From Elusimicrobiota bacterium (GTDB taxonomy: Bacteria > Elusimicrobiota > Elusimicrobia > UBA1565 > UBA9628): 64,000 nucleotides of DNA. Where the stretch lies: contig JACRDQ010000019.1 of assembly GCA_016218545.1 (NCBI GenBank), forward strand, positions 62,001 to 126,000, in the 5' to 3' direction. Below the pieces are notes generated by a model that saw only the letters and a list, made by a program, of their open reading frames with translations, had not been told where the DNA came from and did not search any database. This document shows positions 7,413-15,638 of this stretch, piece after piece (position 1 is the stretch's first letter; every line of letters starts with the position of its first letter). The translations under genes and the position numbers were made by a program.

Positions 7413-8725
7413 GGCCCGGAGCGGCGGGGAGCGCGCCGGCGCGGGACGGATGGGATGGTCCGGCCCCATACCGCGGTAGGCCCGGCCTCCTGGTGGGGGA
7501 TGACGCGGCCGGCGGGCTCGGCGGCCGGCTTCCAGTCCTTCAGGTCCCCGAGTCTGCGGTAGATGTGGAACATGCGCTCGGCCTGGGACTGGTCCCGGTA
7601 GTACTCGCGCCACGCCCAAAGGAAACCCCGGCGGAGGCGTTCCGGCGACATGAGCTTCGGCTGGAACACCACGTTGTCGGTGTTGTATCGGCCCCAGTCC
7701 TCGTGCAGGAGCCTGCCCTGCGCCTTGAGGCGCTCGAAAAGGGGCGTGCCGGGGAACGGGGTCAGGAGATTGAACTCCGCCGTGTCCACGCGCGTCTCCT
7801 TCAGAAAGTCGACGATGCGCTCGAAGGAGTCGGGGCCCTGCTCATCGAAGCCGAGGGTCACGAACGCTCCGACCGCGATGCCGTGGTCGTGATAGCGCCG
7901 GATCCTCTCGGCCACGCGTGGGGACGCAGACGTCACGGTTTGCAGCACGAACCACCAACCCGCGGTCTCGGCCAGCTTGAGGATGGCGGGCGTGTCCGAG
8001 ATGGAGTGGGAGACCCAGCGCTTGCCCAGGCCCGCCAAGGCGCCGAAGAGGCGCTTCTCGTATGCCTCGTCCTGCTCCAGGGAGTTGTCCACGATGTAGA
8101 CGCGCTCCCCCTCGATGGCGGATGCGTCCTCCACGGTCTTCCTCAGGGGCCGGATGCGCAGGCGCGCGCCGCTGATGCCGGGGACCTGGCATTGGGGGCA
8201 GGAGAAGCAGCAGCCCCGGCTCGTCTCCAGCAGGCTCATCATGGGCAGGCCGCGGTAGGCGTAGCCGGCCGGATCGAGCAGGTCCCGGCGCGGGAGGGCG
8301 AAGGCTCCCGGAGGCGCCAGGCCCCTCCGAACGTAGGCGGGCCGCAGACGGCCGAGCCGGGCATCCCGCAGGACGCGCGGCCAGTTACCCTCCGCTTCCC
8401 CGACCACGACCGCGTCGGCGTGCGGGCGGCAGGACCCCGCCAGGGGGCCGGCGCTCAAGCCCCCGATGACCACCGGCACGCCCAAGCGCCGGTAGGCGTC
8501 TGCGATGGCGAAGGCTCTGGGAGCCTGGCAGACGAGCATGAGGGAGATGCCCACGAGGTCCGCGTCCGGGCGAGCGGAGACCGGGGAGATGTTGTCATCC
8601 TCGATGGAGATCTCGTGGTCCGCGGGGGTCAGCCCCGCCACCATCGCCGCTCCGAGCGGAGCCAAGGCGTAGTGGGTCTGAGGCTGGAGCCTTTGCCATG
8701 CAGGAGAGATCAGACGGACGCGCAT
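7409..8725 (-). CDS. B12-binding-type radical SAM protein, copy 1
   Basis: The product is 438 residues. The N-terminal ~130 residues form a Rossmann-like domain of the cobalamin-binding type (RLISPAW.., ADLVGISLML, VVIGGLSAG, ADAVVVGEAE), without the classic DxHxxG motif. The radical SAM core follows, with CX3CX2C at C172, C176 and C179 to hold the 4Fe-4S cluster. The family includes B12-dependent methylases and other radical enzymes acting on unreactive carbons (for example the BchE/BchQ type). It shares the same cysteine positions and long identical stretches with the gene at 9713, so the two are paralogs. The C-terminal ~40 residues are basic and Pro-rich and may be non-functional. Substrate unknown; the neighbours point to a lipid or polyketide. 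Confidence 0.8.
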   Translation of the reverse strand: MRVRLISPAWQRLQPQTHYALAPLGAAMVAGLTPADHEISIEDDNISPVSARPDADLVGISLMLVCQAPRAFAIADAYRRLGVPVVIGGLSAGPLAGSCRPHADAVVVGEAEGNWPRVLRDARLGRLRPAYVRRGLAPPGAFALPRRDLLDPAGYAYRGLPMMSLLETSRGCCFSCPQCQVPGISGARLRIRPLRKTVEDASAIEGERVYIVDNSLEQDEAYEKRLFGALAGLGKRWVSHSISDTPAILKLAETAGWWFVLQTVTSASPRVAERIRRYHDHGIAVGAFVTLGFDEQGPDSFERIVDFLKETRVDTAEFNLLTPFPGTPLFERLKAQGRLLHEDWGRYNTDNVVFQPKLMSPERLRRGFLWAWREYYRDQSQAERMFHIYRRLGDLKDWKPAAEPAGRVIPHQEAGPTAVWGRTIPSVPRRRAPRRSGP

Positions 8726-8736
8726 CGCAGTCCCTC

Positions 8737-8766
8737 ACTATACACTCAGGTCTCGCCGGCTGTCAA
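8737..8766 (-). promoter_or_regulatory. Promoter of radical SAM copy 1
   Basis: On the minus strand TTGACA (8766-8761) is followed after 18 bases by TATAGT (8742-8737). Predicted +1 is about 8730, five bases before ATG 8725, giving an almost leaderless mRNA. Confidence 0.65.
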
Positions 8767-8816
8767 GGGCCGGCATGGGGTGCCGGGGCCCGGTGCGGAA
8801 GTTCGGTGATAAAGTG

Positions 8817-8822
8817 TATAAT
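8817..8822 (+). promoter_or_regulatory. Probable -10 element of the methyltransferase copy 1 unit
   Basis: A perfect TATAAT lies 31 bases before ATG 8854 in the divergent region with the radical SAM gene. No good -35 is visible 17 bases upstream. Confidence 0.45.
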
Positions 8823-8853
8823 CCTGCCGACGACGACCCTCCTGGGGATAGTC

Positions 8854-9708
8854 ATGAGAACCCGATTGCGCCGAGCCCTCCAGCGTACCTACCGGCTCGG
8901 CGGGCCTTGGCCTGTCTTCGGCCCGCGCAGGCTCAAGGAGTTGCTCGGCCGCTACGGTCTCGACCCCCGACAGGCGCATCCAAGGGTATTCGACATCGAG
9001 TCGCTCTCCCACTTCAGGCAGGCCGGCACCTTGGCCCTCTTCGACGCGCTCCGGATCGGGAAGCGGCATCGGGTCCTCAGCCTCGGCGAGGGCCTGGGAG
9101 CCCCATCGCGGCTGCTCGCCAAGACCGTGGGCTGCAGGGTCACCGGAGTGGACCTCCTGCCCCGGCAGGTCGCCACGGCCCGAGCCATGGCGGCTGCCGC
9201 GGGCCTCGAAGGCCGGCTCGAGTATCTGTGCCAGGACGCTCATGCCTTGGACCTCGGTCCGAGGCGCTTCGACCGGCTCTACGTGTGCGATAGCATGGCT
9301 CATTGGAACGACAAGGCCTCCGCTCTGCGGGGAGCGTCCCGGTGGCTCAAGCACGGCGCTCTGGCCGGCTGCAATGACTGGCTCGCCGGCGACGAGGGGG
9401 ACATCGAGGCCGCGGCCAAGCGCATGCCCTCGGTCCGGCGCGCCTTCGAGCGCGGTATCCTCTTCCAGGTGGATCTCAAGGCCGAGGCCGGAGCCTTCGA
9501 GGGGGCGGGCTTCGAGATTCTCTCCGCCCAGGACGTCACGGCCGAGGTGGACGAGACCACCCGCCGGCGGTTGGCCGTCCTGGAAGCCTTCAGGCCCGTG
9601 CTGGCTGCGGACGAGGCGCTGGGCATCGCGTACTTCAAGGTCATGCTGGATCTCCATTTCAGGTTCGTGCGGTACGGCCGCGTGACGGCGAGGCTGGTGC
9701 GGAAGTAG
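8854..9708 (+). CDS. Class I SAM-dependent methyltransferase, copy 1
   Basis: This is a 284-residue protein starting MRTRLRRALQRTY. The SAM-binding motif I reads VLSLGEGLGAPSRLLA (about residues 74-90), followed by the acidic end of strand 2 (VTGVDLLP) and a motif-II-like FDRLYVCDSMAHW. Overall it resembles cyclopropane-fatty-acid-synthase-like and gamma-tocopherol-type methyltransferases. It is clearly paralogous to the protein at 12611-13588 (shared PRVFDIESLSH/PRLFDSESLSH and 'HRVLSLGEG'). The gene is followed four bases later by radical SAM copy 2. The acceptor is likely a lipid or polyketide intermediate, by context only. ATG 8854 was chosen as the first Met at the conserved N-terminal boundary, shortly after TATAAT. 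Confidence 0.75.
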   Translation: MRTRLRRALQRTYRLGGPWPVFGPRRLKELLGRYGLDPRQAHPRVFDIESLSHFRQAGTLALFDALRIGKRHRVLSLGEGLGAPSRLLAKTVGCRVTGVDLLPRQVATARAMAAAAGLEGRLEYLCQDAHALDLGPRRFDRLYVCDSMAHWNDKASALRGASRWLKHGALAGCNDWLAGDEGDIEAAAKRMPSVRRAFERGILFQVDLKAEAGAFEGAGFEILSAQDVTAEVDETTRRRLAVLEAFRPVLAADEALGIAYFKVMLDLHFRFVRYGRVTARLVRK

Positions 9709-9712
9709 GCTC

Positions 9713-10927
9713 ATGCGCGTCAAGCTCGTCTACCCGGCCTGGCCGCGCCTGCGGCAGCAGACCCCGTTCATCCTGCCGCCGTTGGGATTGGCGGTCGTGG
9801 CCGGCCTGACTCCACCGGGTCATGAGGTCAGTCTGGCCGATGAGAACGCGCGGCCCGTCGACCTGGACGACCATCCCGACATCGTGGGCATCGGCGCCAT
9901 GCTCACCTGCCAGTTGAAGAGGGCCTTTGAGATCGCCGACCGCTATCGCGCCAAAGGGGTTCCGGTGGTGCTGGGCGGCGTCGCCGCGACCTGCGTCGCC
10001 GATGAGGCGCGCCTCCACGCGGACGCCGTGGTGCTGGGCGAGGCGGAGGGGCTTTGGCCGCGGATCCTGGCGGACGTCTCCCAGGGGAAGCTTTCGGCGG
10101 TCTACCAAAGGAAGGAGTTCGCCTCGGGGCTCGAGATACCGTCCCCGCGGCGCGACCTCCTGGCGGGAGACGAGTACTCCTATCGGGGCCTGCGGATGGT
10201 GGATCTCGTGGAGACGGCCAGGGGCTGCGGGCTCGGGTGCTTTCCGTGCGTCGTGGGGGGGTTCTCCGGCCGGGGTTTCCGGCCCAGGGACCTCGGGGCC
10301 GTCGCGGCGGAACTGGCCGCAATCCCGAACGATCGCATCTACGTGGTGGACAACGCTCTCCAGCAGGACGAGACTCACGAGCGCGCCGTCTTCTCCGCGC
10401 TCAAGGCCGCGGGCAAGCGCTGGGTAGGACATTGCGTGTCCGCCTCTCCAGAGCTCGCCCTGCTGGCCGCGGACTGCGGTTGCTGGTACGTCTATCAGGC
10501 GGTGGTCAGCCTCTCCGACGAGTTCCGGCGCAAGGCAGCGGTGTTCCACGACCATGGCATCGGCGTGGAAGCCACGGTCCTGCTGGGCGTGGACAGCCAC
10601 GGCCCCGACATCTTCCGCCGCATGGTAGATTACCTGCTTGAGGCGGATGTCGAGATCGCCGAGTTCACGGTCCAGACCCCCTTCCCCGGGACCCGCCTCT
10701 TCGACGAACTCAAGGCCGCGGGGCGGCTCCTCCACCAAGATTGGAGCCGCTACAACGCCGACGAGGTCGTCTTCCAGCCTGCAAGGATGACGCCGCAGCA
10801 ACTCGAGGAGGGCTGCCAGTGGGCATGGCGGGAATTCTACGGGTCGGACCCCCAGCGCGCCCGCATGGCGCGCCTGCTGCGCAGGGTGCTGCCTGGCGGG
10901 ACCGGATACGGGGAGGAGCGGGTCTGA
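9713..10927 (+). CDS. B12-binding-type radical SAM protein, copy 2
   Basis: A protein of 404 residues. It has an N-terminal cobalamin-binding-like domain and a radical SAM core with CX3CX2C at C172, C176 and C179 (ARGCGLGCFPC), the same positions as copy 1. Both share the C-terminal segment reading PFPGT.LF..LKA.GRLLH.DW.RYN.D.VVFQP, so a recent common origin is certain. The pair may perform two successive radical steps or act on related substrates. It is co-transcribed with methyltransferase copy 1 (4-base gap) and precedes a small membrane protein gene. Unlike copy 1 it lacks a long basic tail. Reaction unknown. Confidence 0.8.
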   Translation: MRVKLVYPAWPRLRQQTPFILPPLGLAVVAGLTPPGHEVSLADENARPVDLDDHPDIVGIGAMLTCQLKRAFEIADRYRAKGVPVVLGGVAATCVADEARLHADAVVLGEAEGLWPRILADVSQGKLSAVYQRKEFASGLEIPSPRRDLLAGDEYSYRGLRMVDLVETARGCGLGCFPCVVGGFSGRGFRPRDLGAVAAELAAIPNDRIYVVDNALQQDETHERAVFSALKAAGKRWVGHCVSASPELALLAADCGCWYVYQAVVSLSDEFRRKAAVFHDHGIGVEATVLLGVDSHGPDIFRRMVDYLLEADVEIAEFTVQTPFPGTRLFDELKAAGRLLHQDWSRYNADEVVFQPARMTPQQLEEGCQWAWREFYGSDPQRARMARLLRRVLPGGTGYGEERV

Positions 10928-10977
10928 GAGGCGAGGAGGAGGAGGGGCGGGAGGCTCCCCGGGTCGAGGAGCGGCGC

Positions 10978-11397
10978 GTGATTCCTGTCCACGAGGCGCG
11001 CCGTCAGCTGGGCGCGGTGCTCCTCCTGGCCGGGGTCGTCCACGCGGCCATCATGGTCTACGCCTGTCTTGTGGTGTCCAGGCGAGCGGCTCCCCCTCCC
11101 GATTGGCTGGCCTGGCATCGTCTGTACGCCTCTCATTTCGCTCTCATGGGGATCGCGGGGGCCGCGGTGATCGTGAGGAAGGCCCGCGAAGGAGACCTGT
11201 TCACGCCGCAGCTCTGGCTGGATTTCTTCCTGGGCATCATCGTGTTCATGGTCGCGTTCCCGCTCGTCAACCACGCCCTGGCGGTCTGGCTGCCGGCGCG
11301 GCTCTGCTGGCTTTCCTTGGTGACGAGCGCGTGGCTGCTGGGATACGGCTGGAGGCTTTTCCAAGGCCGGCAGATATGGGACCGGCTCGACTTGTGA
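10978..11397 (+). CDS. Small four-helix membrane protein
   Basis: The product is 139 residues, starting at GTG 10978 with GAGGAG seven bases upstream. The sequence is mostly hydrophobic, with four likely TM helices: about 12-31 (VLLLAGVVHAAIMVYACLVV), 46-65, 78-98 and 108-125. No family is recognised. Its place between radical SAM copy 2 and the acyl carrier protein gene suggests a role in the same pathway, for example anchoring or handling a lipid product, but nothing in the sequence shows a reaction. Confidence 0.65.
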   Translation: MIPVHEARRQLGAVLLLAGVVHAAIMVYACLVVSRRAAPPPDWLAWHRLYASHFALMGIAGAAVIVRKAREGDLFTPQLWLDFFLGIIVFMVAFPLVNHALAVWLPARLCWLSLVTSAWLLGYGWRLFQGRQIWDRLDL

Positions 11398-11412
11398 GGG
11401 GTGAAAATTCGC

Positions 11413-11418
11413 TACAAT
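11413..11418 (+). promoter_or_regulatory. Possible -10 element of the ACP gene
   Basis: TACAAT stands 25 bases before ATG 11444, with +1 near 11425 and a strong AGGAGGG at about 11431-11437. No convincing -35 is visible. Confidence 0.4.
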
Positions 11419-11443
11419 GGCGGAGCGTTCCAGGAGGGCTTTG

Positions 11444-11716
11444 ATGCCAGCATTCAACAAAGAGGAAGTGCGCAAGACCATCCATGGCCTCGTGACCGAC
11501 GTCCTTAAGAGGAAGAAGGTCGCGGTCAAGCCCGGGATGGTGGTGGAGGGAGTCTCCATGATCATGCAGTTGGGGATCGATTCCCTCGACATCCTGCAGA
11601 TCGTCGCCTCCGTCGAGAAGAAGTTCGGGCTGAGGATCCCGGAAGAAGAGCTCAAGAAGATCGACGACATGGGGAGCTTCCTCCGGACGGTCGAGAAGAA
11701 CTGGCCTAAGGGCTGA
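11444..11716 (+). CDS. Acyl carrier protein
   Basis: This 90-residue protein has the ACP signature LGIDSLDILQIVASVEKKFG. Ser47 of the DSL motif is the expected 4'-phosphopantetheine site. A second helix-turn matches the IPEEELKK segment of the family. ACPs carry acyl or polyketide chains as thioesters during synthesis. It has its own Shine-Dalgarno and probably its own promoter, and its stop overlaps the ATG of the FAD oxidoreductase (TGATG). It is not flanked by the usual fab genes, so it is most likely dedicated to this cluster's ketosynthase. Unlike housekeeping ACPs it is basic at the N-terminus (RKKVAVKP). Confidence 0.92.
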   Translation: MPAFNKEEVRKTIHGLVTDVLKRKKVAVKPGMVVEGVSMIMQLGIDSLDILQIVASVEKKFGLRIPEEELKKIDDMGSFLRTVEKNWPKG

Positions 11717-12750
11717 TGCCTCGGCCGGGTCGGCGCGCCGGCGGGCGTCCCGGCTACGACATCGTCATCGTCGGGGCCGGCCCGGCCGGCGCCACCCTCG
11801 CCAGGCTCCTCGGGCGGCGCCGCCGCGTCCTGCTCCTTGACCGCAGGACCTTCGGCCTGGGAAGGTCGCAGACGAGCGGGACGCGCCCTGATCCCATCAA
11901 GTGCTGCGGCGGCCTGCTGGGGCCGGAAGCCCTGGAGGTGCTCAGGAGCCTGGGGCCCCTTCCCCCCGTGCAGGTCCTGGCTGCGCCAAGGACCTGCGGC
12001 ATGCGGATCCTCGACTTGGACGCGGGGATCGAGCGCGCCGACCGGAGACGCTATCTCAACGTGGATCGAGACCGGTTCGACCGGTGGCTCGTCTCGTTGG
12101 TCCCTGAGGGGGTCGAGAAGGCCTTCGGCTGCGTGGTGAGGGATTGCCGCCGCGTCCGGGGCGGCTTCGAGGTGTCCTTCACGGACGGCGTCGGAAGGGG
12201 CAGGTCGGCGCAGGCGGGCATGCTCGTGGGGGCGGACGGGCCCGGATCCCTCGTCAGACGGTGCCTATTCCCGCGGCGTCCCGCCGAGCCGCCCTATGCC
12301 GCCGTCCAGGACTGGTTCGATGCGGCCACGCCCTCTGCCTGCGCTTGGGTCTTTTTCGACCGTCGGACCACCGACTATCTCTGCTGGGCGATCCCCAAGG
12401 ACGGAGTCTGGGTGGTCGGGGCGGCTCTGCGGCGGGGGCCGGACCTCCGGCGCAGGTTCGAGGGCTTCACGCGGCGCTTGTGCCGGGCGGGGTTCCGCCT
12501 TGGACGCCCGGTCCGGCGCTGTGGAGCGCTCTACTCCAGGGCGGCCCCGGGGCGAGAGGTCTTCCTCGGCGACGGCCGCGCCCTGCTGGTCGGCGAGGCC
12601 GCCGGGCTCATCAACCCGGAGGGCCTGGCCTTCGCCTTGGGGACCGGCGCCCTGTTGGCCGACTGCCTGCGGCGCGGCCTCGAGGGGCTTGGACCGCGGT
12701 ATGCTGCCGCGGTCCGGAGGCTGGCCGTCGGGACGGCAGCCTCGCGATGA
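11716..12750 (+). CDS. FAD-dependent oxidoreductase, geranylgeranyl-reductase/monooxygenase-like
   Basis: A 344-residue protein with an N-terminal dinucleotide motif GAGPAG (residues 20-25, after YDIVIV). A family-typical 'KCCGGLLGPEALEVL' segment and a second FAD-contact motif, GDGRALLVGEAAGLINPEG, lie near residue 290. These mark the group that includes geranylgeranyl reductases and aromatic/polyketide monooxygenases. Its start overlaps the ACP stop, so the substrate is plausibly ACP- or lipid-bound. The protein ends soon after the second motif, and the last ~45 codons overlap the convergent methyltransferase gene. Whether it reduces or hydroxylates cannot be told from sequence. Confidence 0.8.
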   Translation: MPRPGRRAGGRPGYDIVIVGAGPAGATLARLLGRRRRVLLLDRRTFGLGRSQTSGTRPDPIKCCGGLLGPEALEVLRSLGPLPPVQVLAAPRTCGMRILDLDAGIERADRRRYLNVDRDRFDRWLVSLVPEGVEKAFGCVVRDCRRVRGGFEVSFTDGVGRGRSAQAGMLVGADGPGSLVRRCLFPRRPAEPPYAAVQDWFDAATPSACAWVFFDRRTTDYLCWAIPKDGVWVVGAALRRGPDLRRRFEGFTRRLCRAGFRLGRPVRRCGALYSRAAPGREVFLGDGRALLVGEAAGLINPEGLAFALGTGALLADCLRRGLEGLGPRYAAAVRRLAVGTAASR

Positions 12751-13588
12751 TGCGGCCGTAGCGCAGCCACGCGAAGTGGGCGGGGAGGACCTCCCGGAAG
12801 GAGCGGGCCGCGGCGATGGCCCGTCCGTCCGCCATCCGGGAGAGGGCCTCGATGAAGGCCGCGCTCTTGCGGAGCCCCTCGTCCACGGCGCCCGTGAGAT
12901 CCTCGGCCGAGAGCACCTCGAGGCCGAGCCGCTCAAGGAGACCGGCCAGCTCCGAGAGACTCCACTGGAACCAGATCCCCCGGGGGTACAGTCTTCCCAG
13001 GCCCGGCAGCCGCCGCAGGCCTTCGTCGAGGCCTCCCCGGTCTCCTCGGAGCCAGTCATGGATGCCCACGACCGCCCCCGGCTCGAGATGAGGCAGGGCC
13101 TTGCGCAGGGCGAGCTCCTTGTCTCGCCAGTGGCACATCGTCTCGTTGGCGTAGAGCCGGTCGAATCGACGCCTTCCCAGCCTGAGCGCGTGCACGTCCT
13201 GCACGAGGTATTCCACCAGCCTTCCGACGCCGTGGACCCGGGCCAGGTTCCGGGCGGTCGAGACCAGGTCCGGATTGAGATCCACGCCGGTGATGCGGCA
13301 GCCCACGGCCTTGGCGAGGAGCCGCGAGACCGCGCCGTTGCCCTCGCCAAGGCTGAGCACGCGGTGTTCTTCATTGACGCGCATCGCTTTGAACAAGGCT
13401 CGGAGCTGGTCCTGGCGCAGGTGGGACAGGGACTCGGAGTCGAACAGTCGCGGGTGCGGGGTCGTCGGATCGAGCCCATACTCCCGATACAGGCGCAGGA
13501 GGTCGCGCGTGCGGGGCGGCCCCAGCAGGCTGCCCGGGCTGAAGAATCTCAGGACAGCCTCCTTGAGCCCGGCCCTCGAACGTCTCAT
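12611..13588 (-). CDS. Class I SAM-dependent methyltransferase, copy 2
   Basis: The product is 325 residues from ATG 13588, which overlaps the stop of the ketosynthase gene (ATGA). Motif I is VLSLGEGNGAVSRLLA, and the acidic residue for SAM ribose is in ITGVDLNPD. It is paralogous to the enzyme at 8854, aligning from LLRLYREYGLDPTTPHPR to RYGRIIARL. Beyond that point this copy carries about 40 extra basic, Pro/Arg-rich residues that overlap the FAD gene on the other strand by 140 bases. The tail may be spurious coding forced by the overlap. Probably methylates the ketosynthase product or a later intermediate. Confidence 0.75.
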   Translation of the reverse strand: MRRSRAGLKEAVLRFFSPGSLLGPPRTRDLLRLYREYGLDPTTPHPRLFDSESLSHLRQDQLRALFKAMRVNEEHRVLSLGEGNGAVSRLLAKAVGCRITGVDLNPDLVSTARNLARVHGVGRLVEYLVQDVHALRLGRRRFDRLYANETMCHWRDKELALRKALPHLEPGAVVGIHDWLRGDRGGLDEGLRRLPGLGRLYPRGIWFQWSLSELAGLLERLGLEVLSAEDLTGAVDEGLRKSAAFIEALSRMADGRAIAAARSFREVLPAHFAWLRYGRIIARLPSRRPASGPRQHTAVQAPRGRAAGSRPTGRRSPRRRPGPPG

Positions 13589-15531
13589 GGCTTGCTCATG
13601 CGCAGGCGGATGGTCCCGCCCCACCAGCCTTGTCCGACGTGCTCCGAGGCTCCTTTGAGCCGGGACAGGGAGGTGCGCAGCCCGTCGACCGATGGCATCC
13701 TCCGCTTCTTGGTCCCGGGGTCGAGGGCCTCCTCATAGCCCTCCACTTCCGCCAGGATGCGGGCGCCTCGCGCAACCGCTTCGTCGAGCCTCTCGACGGC
13801 CATGATGAACGCTCCCTGGCGGCCGGGGCCTCGGCCGCGCGCCCGGGCGCCCGGGACCGCGGGACCGGCCAGGACGCCCCCGGCCAGGACGAGGCCGGGT
13901 CCGGCGGGCCGCCGCAGGAAGTCGAAGGCGCACGCCAGGGCGCACTCCCCGCCAGGAAAGGAGCCGGCGAGGGTCCAATTGACGGCCCTTAAGCCGAAGG
14001 CGATGGCGACGCGGGTGGCCGCGGCCGAGTTGAGCACATTGGGGAAGAGGCGCGGCTCCACCGCGGAAGGCCCTCCCTGGACCAGGTCCTTGTAGAACGG
14101 CAGGAAGCTGTCGAGCTCGCCGGTGCAGTCCAGGACCACGCCTCCGGAGTCGCCGAGCGCGGCGGGGTCGAGGCCCGCGTCGTCGAGGGCGCGTTTGGCG
14201 GCGCACAGGGCGAAGGCCATGGGACGGTCGATGTAACGCAGGTCCTTGTCCGGCAGGAGCGTCTCGACGATGGCCAGGGGGTCGGCCTCCTCGCAGAGGC
14301 CCATGCCCGTGACCGCCACCCTGGTCCGAGTCTCCGGGGTCCCGGGACGGGCGCGGCCCGGTTTGGAGAACGCGATGACCGCGTTGCTCCCCCCGAACGC
14401 GAACGCGTTGGACAGGACCACCTCCGGCTCCGTCCGCCGGGACGCGTTAGGGACATAGTCGAGGTCGCAGTCGGGGTCGCCCGGGACGTGGTTCATCGTC
14501 GGAGGGATCACGCCGGTCTCCAGGCTCAGGCAGGCTGCCGCGGCCTCGAGGGCGCTCGCGGCGCCCATGGCGTGACCGAGCATGGACTTGATGGAGGAGA
14601 CGGGGATGCGGGGGGCGGCCGGGCCGAAGACCGCGTGGATGGCCTGGGTCTCCACCCGGTCGTTGAGCGCCGTACCGGTGCCGTGGGCGCTGATATAGTC
14701 CACGTCGGCCGGGGAGAGCCCGCAGTCCCGCAGACAGGCAGCCATGGCGCGGCCGATGCCCCCGGCGTCCGGCACCGTGGGGTGGAGGCCGTCCGAGCTC
14801 AGTCCGTAGCCTAGGAACTCGGCGTAGACCCGTGCTCCGCGCTCCCGGGCGGCGTCGAGGGGCTCGAGGACCAGGATGGCGCAGCCCTCTCCCGGGATGA
14901 GGCCCTTCCTGTCCTTGGAGAACGGGGCGCAGACCTCGGGCGCTACGGCGAGCAGGCGGTTGAAGCCCGCGAGGCTGAGGTCGCTGAAGAGGTCCACCCC
15001 TCCGGCCAGCATCAGGTCCGCCCTGCCTTCCTCCACCTTGTCGAAGGAGAAGGAGAGCGCGGCGTTGCCGGCCGAGCAGGCCGTGGTCAGGACGCGGTGC
15101 GGCCCCCGGAAGCCGAGGGACCGCCCCAGGTCGGAGGCGAGGCATCCGGGAGAGAAACGGAAGGCGGCCCGCAGGGTCGCGGGCAGGGGACTGCCGCCGT
15201 TGATGTGCCGGAGCAGCTCGGCCTCGACGCGGAGCAGCTCTCCCGTGGTGGTGCCCAGCGCTGCTCCGCAGCGGCTCGGCGCGAGGGCATCGGCCCGGAG
15301 GCCGGCGTCGGAGAGCGCCTCTTGCGACGCGGCCAGGACATAGGATGCGGCGCTGCGAGGGGAGAAGTCGCTGACCTCGGCTCCCACCGAGGTGCGATAA
15401 CCCGCGGTGGAGAAGCTCTTCACCTCGGAGAACCCGTTTTTCCCGGAGACGAGGGCCTTCCAGAACGCGTCTTTCCCGCTTCCGAGAGCGGAGATCACGC
15501 CCAAGCCGGTCACAGCGACTCGTCGTCCCAC
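13585..15531 (-). CDS. Ketosynthase fused to a truncated chain-length-factor-like domain
   Basis: Read from GTG 15531 the protein has 648 residues. Residues 1-395 form a complete KAS I/II (FabF-like) domain with the Cys-His-His triad: C152 in TTACSAGNA, H283 in SAHGTGTALND and H320 in KSMLGHAMGAAS. Residues about 404-600 resemble the N-terminal half of a second ketosynthase. There the active-site Cys region reads TLAGSFPGGECALA, with no nucleophilic Cys, and the His motifs are absent. The layout resembles a KS-CLF pair fused in one chain but with the second partner shortened. It condenses acyl-ACP with malonyl-ACP by family knowledge. It is followed directly by methyltransferase copy 2. The GTG start is supported by homology and by a -10 element six bases upstream. 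Confidence 0.85.
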   Translation of the reverse strand: MGRRVAVTGLGVISALGSGKDAFWKALVSGKNGFSEVKSFSTAGYRTSVGAEVSDFSPRSAASYVLAASQEALSDAGLRADALAPSRCGAALGTTTGELLRVEAELLRHINGGSPLPATLRAAFRFSPGCLASDLGRSLGFRGPHRVLTTACSAGNAALSFSFDKVEEGRADLMLAGGVDLFSDLSLAGFNRLLAVAPEVCAPFSKDRKGLIPGEGCAILVLEPLDAARERGARVYAEFLGYGLSSDGLHPTVPDAGGIGRAMAACLRDCGLSPADVDYISAHGTGTALNDRVETQAIHAVFGPAAPRIPVSSIKSMLGHAMGAASALEAAAACLSLETGVIPPTMNHVPGDPDCDLDYVPNASRRTEPEVVLSNAFAFGGSNAVIAFSKPGRARPGTPETRTRVAVTGMGLCEEADPLAIVETLLPDKDLRYIDRPMAFALCAAKRALDDAGLDPAALGDSGGVVLDCTGELDSFLPFYKDLVQGGPSAVEPRLFPNVLNSAAATRVAIAFGLRAVNWTLAGSFPGGECALACAFDFLRRPAGPGLVLAGGVLAGPAVPGARARGRGPGRQGAFIMAVERLDEAVARGARILAEVEGYEEALDPGTKKRRMPSVDGLRTSLSRLKGASEHVGQGWWGGTIRLRMSKP

Positions 15532-15537
15532 GGAGGC

Positions 15538-15543
15538 ATGATA
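15538..15543 (-). promoter_or_regulatory. -10 element placing +1 on the ketosynthase GTG
   Basis: TATCAT on the minus strand (15543-15538) lies exactly six bases (gcctcc) before GTG 15531. No good -35 and no Shine-Dalgarno are visible, consistent with a leaderless transcript. Confidence 0.5.
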
Positions 15544-15576
15544 GAAAAATGAGACGGAGGCGGCCACCCTATTCTA

Positions 15577-15605
15577 TTGACAAAACAGGGGCCCAACCCT
15601 ACACT
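15577..15605 (+). promoter_or_regulatory. Sigma70-type promoter of the Cys-rich exported protein
   Basis: TTGACA (15577-15582), a 17-base spacer and TACACT (15600-15605) give +1 near 15612, 27 bases before ATG 15639. The arrangement is almost identical to the promoters at 301 and 16905. Confidence 0.78.
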
Positions 15606-15638
15606 ATTGCTGGCGCACGGTCCGACAGGACCTTCCCC

